Of a stretch of DNA of 64,000 nt, positions 1-13,062 are shown piece by piece. Both the position numbers and the translations under genes were made by a program. The stretch is from NCBI GenBank assembly GCA_038373885.1, contig JAWZYV010012353.1, positions 62,001-126,000 on the forward strand. Direction: 5' to 3'. This DNA is from Cheiracanthium punctorium (Eukaryota; Arthropoda; Arachnida; Araneae; Cheiracanthiidae). Position 1 is the stretch's first letter. Each line of letters starts with the position of its first letter. The notes below the pieces were generated by a model. The model saw only the letters and a program-made list of their open reading frames with translations. It was not told the origin of the DNA and searched no databases.

Positions 1-129
1 GTCGCCTGAGTTACTTCATTTTGTATTCGCGTTTGAAATGCAATAATTTAGTAGCTGACATTTAGGTGGTGATAAAAGATATTTTCGGAGGTCGAAATTA
101 CTTTTCTGAAGAGAAATGATCAAGGTGAA

Positions 130-310
130 AAATGAGTTAGCGATCCGGATAGGGTTGGGCCAGAGGCCATGCGAGACGAGAAATGACTCAGGTCTCGTCT
201 CGTACTTTCACATCGAATTCTCGTCTGGCGGTCTCGTCTCGCGCTTCCTCAGGTCTCGTCTCGTGCCGGCAAATCTCGCGTCGTTTCGCAGTCTCGCATA
301 CTGTCTGATG
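130..310. repeat. GTCTCGTCTCG-rich simple repeat
   Basis: Several copies of GTCTCGTCTCG and its complement lie within about 170 bases that are much more GC-rich than the flanks. A related stretch (GTCTTGTCTTG, GTCTCGTCTTG) lies at about 16020-16160, and one more GTCTCGTCTCG is at about 3871. It looks like a degenerate dispersed simple repeat. An open frame over 116-343 is a by-product of its low stop content and is not called a gene. Confidence 0.5.
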
Positions 311-683
311 TTAAAATGTCTTCAGTTTTATTTCCTTGTATGAAGTTAAAGAAGCACACTTTTAGCACGTAACTTCCGGTAAAAGTTATCAATTCTTTAT
401 AAAATTGACTCCAGAATTCGGAGAATCCCGAAAAGTTGAAAAAGCAGAATTTCTCACAAAAACGCTTGATTTACTGACATGCAATTAACAAAAATCCAAA
501 ATTTCGGGGGTACTCGTATGGCGTTTTCCGAAACCCTCAAGAGTTCACGCACATGGCGAAAGCAGGAGCACGCCAACGATTTGGCGGAAGAGAGGAGTTA
601 CGCGCGCTTGTAGTCGCTATAAGGTTGCAATGTTAGCATGACCGCCAAAAGAATTTATGATGTTATAACAGACGCGCTTTTCT

Positions 684-1190
684 GATGTGTTTAAAGAATG
701 TAATTAGTTTAATATATTGGTAGAATATGAAATGTATATAATATGATTGTATGTATAAAACATTTATTTATTAAAATTTAACTTATCTGCTCGCAATTTT
801 ATCCTAAGCACTTTAAAATTATTTATCGCATGTTTTTTTTTTGGGGGGGGGGCGCCATCTACTTTTTCTGAACGTAATTATCACAATAGGTTTATTGATC
901 TATTGCTTAATTTTACAAGAAACGTTAATAAACATATTTCCGATATATTTAAAGAGTGGAATTTGTTAAATAATAAATGGTAGAGTAAGAAATGTGCACA
1001 ATTGTACGCATAAGATATTTATTTACAGATAAAAACATAACTTAAATGCTTAAAACTTTTCTATAAGCGCTTCAAAAAATGCCTAACATTTTTAATTTGG
1101 TGCTACCGACGGTTTTTTTTTTAAACGGAATTATCTTACTAATAGTAGCTTTCTTAATTTGCTGTTGTAAGTTTAATTTCTAGCATCATA
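684..1190. repeat. Diverged tandem duplication, about 258-bp period
   Basis: The block from about 684 (GATGTGTTTAAAGAATG) to 935 is repeated in diverged form from about 942 (GATATATTTAAAGAGTG). The same order of landmarks occurs in both: a GGTAGA..AAATGT stretch, then TTTATTTA, a poly-T run and ACG.AATTATC. Copies are roughly two-thirds identical by eye. It lies inside the TIR element and carries no coding signal. Confidence 0.5.
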
Positions 1191-1936
1191 TGGAAACATA
1201 TAGTTATTTTTTCAAAATTATAGTTATTTATTCAAAACTGAGAACATGCAAATAAGTCAATATTTCGTTATCAAACGTAATGAATTCACCAAGAATTTTT
1301 TTAAACTAATGTTCAATAATAAACTATCATTTTTATATATTGAGAAATTTTACTATGATGATTCCACTTTTTATCTAATTCAGTGAAACTGTATTTCTCA
1401 GGTACATGTGTTTTAGGAGATAAGGATGGTTAATATATTATTAATATATAATTTATATAATAATTATAATATATAGATATATAATTATTATTTATAATAT
1501 GTAAGAACAATTTTGGAACTCAACAATTAAAAATGAATACATTAAATTATTTACTTATTTTTGTACCTTGTTAAGCATTTAATTAATTTGATAATGAAGG
1601 CTTAAAATAATCAAGAAGCACGAAGTAGCAATAAAACAGAGAAAACATGTTTATGCAAAACATTTATGCAAAAATTTAAGTATCAAAAATTTCAATTTTT
1701 TTAATATACAAAATAATAAATCTTAATTTATTCTACTTGTATAAAATTGGTTATTTTAAAGGCTGAATAAACTCAATGCTTGTAAATCTTCCCAGTGAAA
1801 ATACAATTATTAAAAAACAAAATAATAAAACTAAGACCATGAATAAATTTATTTACAAAATCATAAAATACAAATCTAAGTATATAATTAATTAATAATA
1901 TGTATTCTACAAAAATAATGTGTAGGGGAAAAATCC

Positions 1937-3089
1937 TCAATGTTTTGTTCCATGGGATTTTACGTTGGGCCTGTTTTTGGAAACACTTTCAGTAATACTT
2001 CTTTTGCGCTTAACGCCTTTATTTTGCAGTTGTTTTGGAGGTCATCCTGATGGAATTCTTATGCTGGTTCTTGTTAAACCAGGACGACATCTTGCTATAG
2101 ATGTTAGCTGCACTTTTATTTTTTTCTCTCTAGATGATTTTTAAAAAATGAAGTTTATTCAAATCGCTTACATCTTTAATTTGTTTTAAAGTTCTCAGTA
2201 ATTTGTCTGCTGCATTGTGTCACCAAGCAATGGCTCAAGCTAGATAATTCTTTTTTAATTTCCTCCTTTTGCTCAGTTGAAGCTATTTCATTTTCGGTAG
2301 ATGTGACACCATTAGAAATGGCATTATCTAATGGGACTATACGCTCAGTGTTACAAATAGGACCCACACCTTCATCAACGAAGCTTTTGAAAAAACCGGG
2401 TGGTGGACATTTTTCTCCAATATTGAATCTATAATCTTTTCTCCAAGAGCCAATACCGCTAGCTCATGCTTTTCAGATGATGATATTGGTGGGGCATTAA
2501 AAAAATTAATTTTTTTATCGTTCATCAGAAAGAACTGGTACTTGCAAAATGCCCCAGATATGCCAGATGGCACCATGCACCACATGCACCAATTTCAGCA
2601 TTAATTGTGTATTTAACATTATCCACCTTGCTTGTGAATATAAAAATATTTTCTGAAATTTCACTGAGTTGTTCAGATACAAAATCTGTCGTTTGTTTAA
2701 GAAAATGATGATAGATTATGCCCACATCATTTTTCCTGGAGTGAGCATATTCCAGCATTCCATAGCCATGTTTTTCTGAATATTATTCTGAAAGAAATAT
2801 AGAAAAATTAAAATTTACTTGTATTTTATCGAAATTAATATGAAATATTCTAAATGAAATGTTAAAGCTCCACTTACTTTTCAAATTGTGGCTTACTGTA
2901 ATAAACAATCCATTCTAATTTCATAAAGTTAGAAAGAGAATCTTTGAAAGCTTCAGATTCATCTTTATCTTTCAGTGGTAAACGTAAAACAACGATTTCG
3001 TCATTAGATTTTCCATCATCAACAACGCAATTCGGATATTTTTGAACGATCTCATCTAAAACACTCTGTCTGAATTTCAACAGAGACAT
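1937..3089 (-). pseudogene. Decayed SWIM zinc-finger protein of a transposon
   Basis: The product would start MSLLKFRQSVLDEIV at 3089, with a plausible donor (AAAA|GTAAGT, about 2875) and acceptor (TTTCTTTCAG, about 2790). The next segment runs from KHGYGMLEYAHSRKND towards a zinc-finger region. In one frame it reads INAEIGACGAW; after a one-base shift at about 2570 it continues VPSGISGAFCKYQ. Together these give the C-x-C...C-K-(H/Y) pattern of a SWIM finger, with Tyr where His is expected. A later segment (about 2100-1940) reads GLTRTSIRIPSG, an in-frame stop, then PPKQLQNKGVKRKR and SITESVSKNRPNVKSHGTKH, a basic tail. The exon 1-2 junction is also out of frame. The gene is broken at three or more points. 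Family membership beyond SWIM-like is uncertain. Confidence 0.55.
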
Positions 3090-3339
3090 ATTTTAAAATT
3101 ATTCGTGTTGTTTTTAAAGAGCAAACTCGAAAACAACAAAACAAGCGAACCGCATAAATGAATGTATTGGAGCGCGGTTAGTATGAGACGGTGACTTTGC
3201 AATGCGCGTCTCTCTTCCGCCAAATCGTAGGCGCGTTCCTGTTTTCGCCAAGTGCGTGAAGTCTTGAGGGTTTCGGAAAACGCGCCCAGGCTCCCATGGC
3301 CCAATCGACGTTAACGTTCCTGCTGAACGGACTGGTTAA

Positions 3340-3615
3340 CCCATTTATGCCTAGCGTCCCTTTTTTGGGACGGCATTTTCGCTATTAGTCGGAAATGTTA
3401 TTTATTTTTCCTAGCCTTTATTCATCAGTATTGAGCCTCAACTCTACAAAATATTTTAACATGACCAAGTAGGATGTTGATATTTCGATTTTTATGCATA
3501 ATGATTTTAAAAGAAATCATCCCTTGTTCAAGAAGTTGACATCAGAAATTTATCTATTATTTCTGTTATCAGTAAAAATCGAAGAAAGTCGCAAAAATAT
3601 CCAGGCACAAATGGG
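3340..3615. mobile_element. TTAA-flanked MITE, piggyBac-like
   Basis: TTAA at 3336-3339 and at 3616-3619 flank a 276-bp segment. It begins CCCATTTATGCCT and ends AGGCACAAATGGG, an imperfect terminal inverted repeat of about 13 bases. TTAA target duplication with a CCC start is the piggyBac hallmark. There is no coding capacity. A diverged relative lacking clear ends lies at about 6640-6800. Confidence 0.7.
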
Positions 3616-3884
3616 TTAAAATTGCCCAACGATAGCACACACAGCTGTATTAAAAAAAATCACTATCCTATTTGCCTTTAGAATGTATGAGAAAAACACG
3701 ACAATAAGTGGGGGGGATCTCTTCAATTTTGTTAATTAACTCCATTGGACATGCCAAAATCGGCGGATTTGCGTTGCCCGAACTGAGTTCGGGCGTCGCA
3801 GGCAAGGGGTAAACTCTGTAACTTCGATTGGGATTGTCCAATCGAAGTTTCTCGATTGAACCAATTATGTGTCTCGTCTCGACT

Positions 3885-3990
3885 GGCGACTTGATCGACC
3901 ACCATGATCCTAGTAGTTCAATCGAGCGATGGCAACGGATTCACTTTTTCAGCGTTCGGCAGTTTGTTCAATTACTCTTCTACATCGATG
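3885..3990. repeat. Diverged fragment of the 494-bp TTAA MITE family
   Basis: The segment CGACTTGATCGACCACCATG, then TAGTTCAATCGAGCGATGGC and a TTTTTCAGCGTTCGG stretch, aligns with the interior of the MITEs at 37547-38040 and 52654-53122 (TCGATCGTCCGCCATG, GTTAAGTCGAACGATGG, TTTTTTCAGCATTGGG). The termini are not recognisable. It appears to be an old copy. Confidence 0.55.
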
Positions 3991-4539
3991 TGAAAATGGT
4001 TGAGTTTCAAATTGTTTAAGGCAGCATCTATTGCAACATTCTCGATCAATAAAATGTTCCAAGACACCGATACTACGGCCAAATAAGTGAAGACTGCAGT
4101 GAATACAGCGGCTATAAGAAACTCAACCACTATTCAACTCTCAATGACTCCACGTGCGCTGGTTTCTCCAATCAATTTTTTCTTTCCCTTTTTCTTTCAT
4201 GTTGAGCAAACGACGGTAAGAAACTTTTTCCAACACTTGAAGGATGTTAATGAACACCATTAGAAAAAGGATCCGGCTCCACCCCTCTGTCCCTTGTTTT
4301 GCGTGACGCAGCGATTCCGGGATTTGAGCCCCCTGGGAAAAAAGAACGCGAAGGTCGCTCATGTTGCTATGCCGAGGGTGGTTCACTCAATTAAAACAGA
4401 GGTGTTATCCCTCTGAAAATTACTACGAAATTTCCTCAAAAAATTAGCGGAAACGTCACCAATTTATAAGCTATTGTTTCTTTATTATTGTCTGTATTCG
4501 GGACGGTTTTTTATAACCACCCTAATAGGGTGGAAGGGG

Positions 4540-4847
4540 CAGATCCAGAAATTACTCAAGGAGGGGGCGATTTTGTACCTGAAACAGGGGGTAGAATGCG
4601 CAAAATGATTTTATAATTAATATAATCAATCATACCAATTAATGTAATTAATTATTTTATCGATAAAATCTATACATGAGCGATGATTAAAAAGGACGGG
4701 GAGTAGTACCCGCAATACACCCCTTAGATAAAGGCTACATAATTTTCATTACACTTTCATAATATATTTTAACAGATTATAACAGAGTTTTGGACTTCGC
4801 CCAGGAGGGGGCGATCGCCCCCCGCCCTCCCCTTGGATCCGCGCCTG
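4540..4847. mobile_element. Possible hAT-like non-autonomous element
   Basis: GC-rich termini face each other: CAGATCCAG followed by AAGGAGGGGGCGAT on the left, and on the right GGGCGATCGCCCCC then CTTGGATCCGCGCCTG. Such G/C-rich 'GGATCC' termini recur in hAT-like repeats. No 8-bp duplication is visible, partly because another element begins at 4848. Class is tentative. Confidence 0.35.
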
Positions 4848-6081
4848 CCGGGTGATTCAAAATAGATGTTATAGCGGTTATCTTTTAAACTATAAGCGCT
4901 CGAAAGATATACTTCCAATTAGAAAAGTTCGACAAATAAAAAGTAACTTTCAGATGTGGCAACTTTTTTACAAGAGGTTATACGTATTTATTAAAAATGC
5001 AAAATTTAATTTTTATGGTCCCCCGTTTCCTATCACTTATATTTAGAAAAATGTTACTCTTTGTCAAAGTAAATTAATTAAAAAAATCCCATGTCTATAT
5101 CTTTTATGTACTTTCTCCATGGTTCCTTTCCGACACTAACGCGTGCGTAATTATGTATATCTTGAATCTGGCAGCAGATTTCGAGATCAACTTCTTCTCG
5201 CTTCGACTTTCCCATCTCCCCACCGATTGTTTTTTTTTGTTTTTTTTTTTTCTAATGTAAATAAATTGTTGTTACTTAAAACGACTGTTTGATTCACCAA
5301 ATATTAATCAAATATATAATAATATCCCATGAAATAGCAAGATATTTAACGTTAAAAATGACGACTTATGTCACTTTACCGGTTGTATTAGCGTTCGTTT
5401 TCAGGCGAAGAAATATGTACTTTAGATACCGACTACGAGTTTATAAAAGTTAAATAATGATCCTTTTTTTTTTTTTAAATGGCAATTGAACTCATTGAAA
5501 CTCGTGAAATTAACAGGTTTAGTTTTACTTGAACTGATTGGTAGTGTATCATGAAGTTATCTATAATTTGTCTTTTAGAGGTCAATCACTAATTACGTCA
5601 CGCTACCAGAAAAAAAAAATGTCAACGTGTAATGTAATAGAGGATGACAGAAAAAATGGTGCACGTTAACTTTCTACAAAAACTGCCGAACATGCATTAT
5701 TGGAAAATTCTAGCTAAAATAAGAATTTCCGAGAGTCAAATGTAGCTGTCTAATAACCACTAACATAAATTAACGTGTGTTGTAAAGTGATTTCCTTTTC
5801 CATGTTTTGAGTAAAGTGATTTCCGTTGTGAGACATCCCCGTAGTACTTGGCGACAAACACTAAAATTTTCGAAATGCAGTATCTCAGAAACTACTCCAT
5901 TCAGAGACATGGATTCTTTTTCATTTATCTTCTTTGAGCAACATTTTTCGAAGTGATAGGAAAGGAAGGATGGATGATTTATAAAAATTAAATTTCGTAT
6001 TTAATATTAATATAGCCCCTAGTAAAAAAAATGCCTTAATTTAAAAGATAGTCTCTTTAACATCTATCTTGAATCACCCGG
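4848..6081. mobile_element. Tc1/mariner-like element with CCGGGTGATTC termini
   Basis: Left end CCGGGTGATTCAAAATAGAT and right end (complement) CCGGGTGATTCAAGATAGAT form an inverted repeat that continues through TATCTTTTAAA. The homology of the arms then extends irregularly for about 190 bases, including mirrored TTTTTATAA and CCTATCACTT/AAGTGATAGG stretches. The right flank is TA; the left flank is TG. No transposase frame was seen in its 1.2 kb. It abuts the GC-rich element on its left. Confidence 0.65.
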
Positions 6082-9000
6082 TATATATGTGTACATGTTT
6101 GTGCATATTTTATATCTGTGCTCCCTCGTCTAGGAATTGGTGACACCCCCCGGAGAAAAAAGTCTAGCAGCTCCACTACTGCATACAGTGAAAAAACAAT
6201 TAGAATTTTTTTTCGCTGTAACCGTAACTATGAGAGCTCTATTGTTTTAAATAATCCCTAGCGAATACCTTCGAATGCCGTTTTCTAAGATATCTTTTCG
6301 ATTGATAGACCTGATAGGCCGGTAGAGGTCATTTATCGGGATAGTTTTTTTTTCTTAATTACCCTTTAAACTTTTTCAGTGAAACTTGCAACTACTATGA
6401 TTAAATGCTTAATTTATGAACGTGTATTTTGTATATTATGTATCTTCAATCAGTTTTATTGTAGATATAGTACGAAGTTTATCGTGTAATGTAGGAACAA
6501 TATTTTTAAATAAAATAGCATTTGTATTCCTAACCTATTGTGCCAACCTTTCAATTTTTGGGAACTTAAATTTTAACATTTCCGCTGTCAGTAGAAAAAT
6601 TTGTAAAAGTTATTTAATTTTTTTAATTTTAATTCACGAGTATAAAATCTTAGTTACAAAATACTTTAAGATGACGAAATGAGGTGTAAAATATTCCGTT
6701 TTTATACGTATAGTATTTTAAAAGAAATTATCACTTATTTGTCTATTACTGCTGGCATCAGCAAATATTAGAGAAAGTCGTGCAAACACTGTGGGTAGAA
6801 ACAAGATAAAGGGGCCATTACTGTCATCTTTTTCATAAAAGTGAAAAACAATTTGGTAGCTTGAAGCTAAACCTACTTGACAGTTATCATAATTTTGCAG
6901 ATAAGTTTATTCATATAATGTAATCGTTTAGACAATGAGTTTTTTGAACAGTTATGAAAATGTAAACACATACAATTAAACTAAGTACCGTAATCGACAT
7001 GCTCCAAAAGACGAGAAAGGCAACCAGAAAATAAACTTTACAACTTATATGTTTCATAGATTATAATCAACAAACTATAAAATGATTAATGGGAAAAAAT
7101 AATGTAATTATCTATATCACACAGCATGACATATATGTCACGCTTCAAATAAATAAATAAATAATATAATAATAATAATTTAAATGTAAGAAAAAAAGAG
7201 AGAGAATCTCATGTTGGGTCTTCAATCAGACAAACAATGAGGGCTAGAGCACTTTCGGCGAACTAACCATCCATATCATCTACAAATGAGAATTTTGAAA
7301 CAGTAAATAACAAAATAAATATAAAAATCCTAAAAGTTAATATACTACAACTAACCAAAATTAGTTTAAGAAGGATTCTGATGCTTTACTGTTTCTCTAG
7401 CACTGAATACAGTGACCTGATTTTGAAATAACATTCAATGTTTTATCACTTCAACAGCGCTTTAATATATTCTCCTTCGATTCTTGCTCAGATGAAAATG
7501 AAACATAAGAATTGACAAAATTATTACTTTAAAAACTATTTTAGAACATGCTATTTTATAGCTTACAGCAATGCTACCAAAAACGCTAGACGGTATTCTA
7601 TCAAAATGATATACTTAAAGTTAAAAAGCATCTGTAAAATTATCTGAAACAAAATGAGTATCCAAGTGTTGCCAAACAGAAAAAAACAAAAGAATAACTT
7701 TCCACTAAAATAACATTTGCTTAAATATTCTCTGTTTATGATATTTTAGCAAACCGTTTATTTAAGCACAGCTTTCACTTTTTGTGTTTTAAAGGAATAA
7801 ATATTAATTTCTTCAAATGCTTTTTTTTCGTGGGGAGGGAGGATTTATTTTTCAAGCTTATTAAAAGAGTTTTAGGTACTCTTTACCCTAACTTTTAGAG
7901 GTATTTTTTTGTGTAATGCTGTATTTTAGCAAATGAAACACTTTCATAGATAAATTAAACATTTTAATGCTGTATACACTATACAACTTCTTTGGTGGCT
8001 ACGTTAAATTAAACATTGCGAATTGAAATTCTTGTCAGTAAGTTTGGATGTAAGTTTTATTGGAGTTGGAGAAGGAATAACAAAATGTGTGCTTTCTGTT
8101 GCAGGTTACCTTTTAATATATTTTACTTCATACGATACAATTACTACTGATGAAGCAACAGTCAGTTTCACTTAAGATTGCAATCCAGCTACAGTTGTTT
8201 TAAAGCGAAAAACTAAATTTTAAACTGTAAAAGGAAAAAAAAATAGTGCATCGTTTTTCCATAGTTAATTATCTGAAATAAACCTGGTGAAAACATTTGT
8301 GACCATGATACAAATTATAAGACGTAGTTGATTTCTAGTAAAATGGAATACTTAACATGTGTTTTAACATCCACCAAACAAGTTTAGAAATCTGCTATGA
8401 AGTTAAATATCTGGCATTATTACCCTTATTAATCATTAAAAATGCATATTTCATGCTATTATTATGCTTTAGTGCATTAAAAAATATAATCAAAACCTTT
8501 TAACCTTCCACAAATGCCACCATCCTTTGAACTCAACGATATCATGCACTGCGGAATTTTAACGCAAATAAAATACTTGAATGCCTCAATCATTTTACAC
8601 TAAACCAAATTAATTTCATTTTTATTTATTGAATAACCTAAATAATTAATTTCTTAAAGTGGGAAATAACGACGACTTTAAATAACTTTGCTATAGCATC
8701 ATCGCCATGCTTTGGGGGTGATCTGCTCTTTTGGGGTATAATTTAGTCTATTATTCGTATTCTGCATGTCAAATAATTAAATTTTGCATTTTGATGCATG
8801 TAAGGCGGCTCAGTAGAATGCGAGACAGGGACCTTTAATTTTCCCACAGGGAATCGGGTTTGGAGGTTTCTCGTCAAATATTGGCTATATCGCTTGGCTG
8901 AGTTCAGTTTTAAAGACTTATTTTGGGTGCCAAAACGTCTCAAGTTTCTGACATTTGGGTGACTTTATAAATGGGAAATGTAATGTTTGCTTTTCCGTAC

Positions 9001-11743
9001 GCCATTGTTATTACGCAAACAAATGCACAGTACCGATACAGTGACCGGAAAATGCTACAGAACGAAATACGTGGATAGTTCGTAGGACATTTGCGGGAGG
9101 CAAAGAAGATCGCATACTCATTCAGTTTTGAACCGTCTCTTGTAGCGTTTGCTTGTCTTGAGAGTCATTTCGCTCTGTGCTTTTTTGTGAGAAATGTCTC
9201 TGTTTTCACTTTTTTTCGAAGCCGTATTTTGAACTGCGTTTTAGAATTTCTTATTGCTGTATGCTGAGGAGCAATTGAGAGTTCCGCTCGAGAATTCCAC
9301 TGACTTTTTAGCAGGTGGAAGTATTTTATGGCGTGCGCCATTGCAATATTTGAGGAAGTCTCCGTGATCGACTGACTGTTGTAAATCGAGTTTCGGCTTG
9401 TAATTCCCTGTGAACTATGCACTAGAGATTGTTCTCCGATTTTCTAGAACCACTAAAATTAGTGTTTTGTGCTCAAAATTCGATTAGTCATTGGAATTTT
9501 CTGCACACCCCGGATTTTCAACCATACGAACCGACAATTTAGAAGACTTTCGCAGACAGTATTGTTCTTTGTTTTGGCATAGTTACCAGTGGTGTTTTTA
9601 AGGGGGGGGCAGTGGACCCAGTCAGCCGTCGAAAATATAAAGCAATTATTAAAAAACAGCTTTTTTGAAACATTTATATTAACTCTAGCAAAAATAAGGT
9701 TTAAAATAGCAGACCCCCCCACTCCCCCCAGGGCCCTTGCTAAAGGGGGTAGGGGGAGTTGCCCCCTAAAACTCGCAAAATTTCATACCTTGTTGGCAAA
9801 ATTAGCTAAAGCTTTTTAACGAAAACTATAATTTACTTTCTATTTCTGGTACACTTAGCAAAATTACGCAAACCCAGTTGGCCAAAGTAAAAAGTTGGTA
9901 ATATAGTTGATAAAAAAAAAATAAAGAAGTTGGTAAAAACCGATATTTGACTTAACAATTTGTCGACATCTCCCCCCCCCCGAATAAAAGTCTTTGCAAT
10001 GCCTCCGACTCCCCCCACCCGAAATGGGGACCTATATGTGCTAATGATAGTTATAACTTATAAATCCACATTTAAAAATTAAGAAGAGGCATATTCTTTC
10101 CCTCTTTAAAAATGTTTCTTATTGTAATAATTATAAGCGAGTTTTGCATTCAGTGATACTTGATTAAAATCGTTTCTTTTTTACTTTCAAACTTCCACTC
10201 TAACTCTCAAAAATGTAAATGCAAATTTTTGTCAAATACCTATCTCGTTGGCATATGAGGAATTAATTTTTGTAGAAAATGTCCGAGTGCAGATAAAATA
10301 CGAGCTGTTGAAATTCTTCACTTTGCACTTACTAGGAAAACTAATTATTTTAACTTAAAAAGGTTGGGAATTTTACTGACGTTTATAATATTTCTAGACA
10401 AGACTGTTTCACATTTTCCTGTTGATTCTGCTATTTTTTCTTTTTTCTTTCTTTAGTTTAAAAATTAATTTTTTAAATTGCTCTCTTTTTTAGGGACATG
10501 TTTCTGTTTTTATTTTTGAATCTTTTAATGTGACTTTCTGACATTTTAATTTTTAATACTTTTTTTCCAATTCGATTTTGTATTTTTCTTTCATCAATCT
10601 TTTGTTTTTAAATGTATGTGTAGAATATAAAGCAGTGCAAAGAATTTTTATGTTTGTCTGCAGGAATAAAATTTTCACAATGTTTAAGTAATTTTTTTAA
10701 TAAAAATGGCCTCATCTCAGCAGTACACATGAAGCCTCTTATTTTCAACTTCTCTAATCAAAGGAACTGAACTACACAAAAGTCAAAGTAAAATGAAGCT
10801 CCCCCACCCCCTCCCAAAATAACCCAAATATATAAACAAAAATAAAAAGCGTAGTATGTTTCGAGAAAATAAAAGTTTAAACATTTTTAGGAAGTAAATT
10901 TTCATCAGCACATGGTAGAGAACGATATAAAAAATAAATAAAATGATATTTTTTCATCTCCAAACATCGTGTTGGTAGACAAATATTTAACTCCTTATAT
11001 TCGCGTGGTGAAAATATGATGAATATATTTTTCGTTTATGCTTGTTTATGACAAAAATTAATGCTGGAATTTACAGTCATAAAAATATTTTTAATCTTCA
11101 ATCATCCACACAAGCGAGTACCACTGCCAACTTCTTTTTCTGAAAAATATGCAAAATTCATTGAAAATCATCAAGCAAAAAAACTCTTTCAGCGCCCTAA
11201 CATTTATTCATATTCTGATAGATAAGAGATTAGTACCCGCAATACACAAGCAAAATACATTAATATTGTTGGTGTCTTAAAATATTTCCTATGGATGCAT
11301 GCTGATACTGACACCTTTCGATTTAACGCTGACTTGAATTTAATTATGTACGCTCTTCCTCCTTTTGCCGCCGAAGAACGTGGTTTCGGCTGTTCTAAAA
11401 CTTTCGTGAGCGGGATCTGTTCGGGGATTAAAATTTAAGAACACCCAAGTTGACTGTCTTTCAAATCTCTCTTGAGTGGTTCATTCAAATGGAAATGAGG
11501 AAAGGGTTACGATGATGCAATGAGACACGTAAGTTTGTCGGTTTGTCTATAGATAATCACAGGATTCAAAAATTGGTTTTTAGTTTTAAAAAATATAAAT
11601 AAGCAACTCGGTATTTCAATCAAATATTTCAGAAGTGAAAGTAGTAAGATAGTGAAAATAAATCGACCTGGAGTGGAATAGTTTCTCATTTATTCATTTT
11701 TGAGATTAGCCTGCAAGTTATCCCGCTATATTTTTATATTATA
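6082..11743. other. AT-rich intergenic stretch without recognised genes
   Basis: No coding frame with protein-like composition was found. About 6640-6800 is a diverged relative of the TTAA MITE at 3340. About 8740-9450 is noticeably less AT-rich than its surroundings but has no recognisable gene, tRNA or repeat end. About 9595-9760 has G and C runs typical of transposon edges, and 9822-10005 is one copy of a repeat also present at 23672-23868. Confidence 0.5.
9822..10005 (+). repeat. Dispersed repeat, copy 1 of 2
   Basis: The segment from AACGAAAACTATAATTTACT through TCCAGTTGG-type sequence, GTTGGTAAAAACCGATATTT and a C-run to TCTTTGCAATG matches 23672-23868 in the same orientation at roughly 80-85% by eye. 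Both copies follow a G/C-run stretch, so they are probably the right-hand part of the same unclassified element. Confidence 0.6.
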
Positions 11744-12719
11744 CAGGGTGTCTCAAAAGGTCGTTTACAAACTTAACATGCTGGTCTGTCATGCCATGAT
11801 GAACAAGATTTGCATAGGAACTTGTGTCCGAAAATGCAAATTGCGACCACTAGAGGGCGATGTTCTCAGGCTAATGGAAGCGCTATCATTTTAGATTAGA
11901 ACGTTCCTGGAGATGGATGAATCGGTTTACTTACTCAGAATTAGCCGATATGCATCACGTGTACAGTGCCATGGATGGGAATGGAGGATTGGTGGTACGG
12001 ATGTACAGCTGCGGAAAAAGAAAAGGCCCACTTGTACATTTTTCGGCCGTCGTTCGTCGCACAGCAAAGTTACAGATACCAGTCGTTTACGATTGACGCA
12101 CACTTTAATTTGCTATGCATAAAAATTGCATAAGGGGCCATCTACATATTAAAATTCGCACCAACTTTTTTTTTCGCAATAGCAACCCCTAGATTTCACT
12201 TCATATTTCAAAAAATTAGCTCATTTTAACCCCGGACACTGATTTTCAATAAATTTGGACAGAAAATGAGTGAGTTATGAGCAACCAAAATCCCCCTCCC
12301 CCTATGTTAAAATATTTTTTCATACTTCAATTCATATCTCATATAATATTGGTAGTAAGAAGCTGATTTTTAATAAATCATTAATATGAATTATGAATTA
12401 TTAAATTAATATTCAAAAAAATTATGAATAGCGACCTAGCCAAATTTCGATGGAAATAGATGCAGAAATTAATATTACATGGCTGTACAAAATTTCAAAT
12501 TTTTACGTTCAGTAGTTTAATTTATATTAAATAAAATGTGTTATTTTCATGAGTTAAGGGACCATATATAAATTTATTGAGTGAAAATTTTTTAAAAATT
12601 GCATAAAATAAATGTAAATTAGATTTATTTTGTGCAAAAACACAGTAAAAGATAACAGTATTAAAAATATCAAATTTTGAAGCAAATAAATTAGAGGTTT
12701 TTACAGTTTGTTGGGGATT

Positions 12720-12928
12720 CTATAAAGCGTGTGTTGTTGCGTCCGCTACCATATTCCCCCGAATAAAGCATTTTTCAGCTATAGAATTAGATGCAGTAGA
12801 TGTATGTCTTCTAATACAACGTCCTATTTCTGAAAAACTAACATCCTCAACTTTCCAGGCATGAATGTGACCTTTTTTAATATCGGAAACATTAGATCTT
12901 TGGAATTCCCCATACTTTATCAAACATT
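12720..12928 (-). pseudogene. Tc1/mariner transposase N-terminal HTH remnant
   Basis: The minus-strand frame, about 66 residues with no Met at its start, contains SDIKKGHIHAWKVEDVSFSE followed by IGRCIRRHTSTASNSI. This fits the N-terminal HTH of Tc1-like transposases: basic start, 'G.I.AW', 'S..EIGR.I.RH.ST', in which the last helix contacts the TIR. The expected continuation to the second HTH and the DDE core is missing, and the frame stops soon after GNMVADATTHAL. It is a fossil of the element that carries it. Confidence 0.6.
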
Positions 12929-13062
12929 CAAAATCACGTTTTTCTGTAAAAAAATTTTCATCTAACTATAAATTAAAATACCGCCAAAAGTCTTAAGAAT
13001 ATTGCACATTTCAGGCGATAGTATTAAATGAAGAAAGTGAAATAACAAACACAGTGATAATA

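Larger units (their letters stand above)
505..3290. mobile_element. TIR DNA transposon with SWIM-domain gene remnant
   Basis: About 75-90 bases at the left (from about 513) recur inverted at the right end (to about 3282). Shared pieces are GCGTTTTCCGAAACCCTCAA and GATTTGGCGGAAGAGAG. The GC-rich termini enclose AT-rich DNA with a broken minus-strand gene (1937-3089) that encodes SWIM-like zinc-finger sequence. Long TIRs plus a SWIM finger resemble Mutator-like elements (known of that superfamily). No DDE catalytic domain and no target-site duplication were recognised, so the class is an inference. The exact ends are uncertain by about 15 bases. Confidence 0.5.

Noticed and set aside
8740..9450. 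Possible promoter or first exon in a less AT-rich block
   Set aside because: No coding frame, splice signal or LTR boundary could be supported, so it is left as unassigned.
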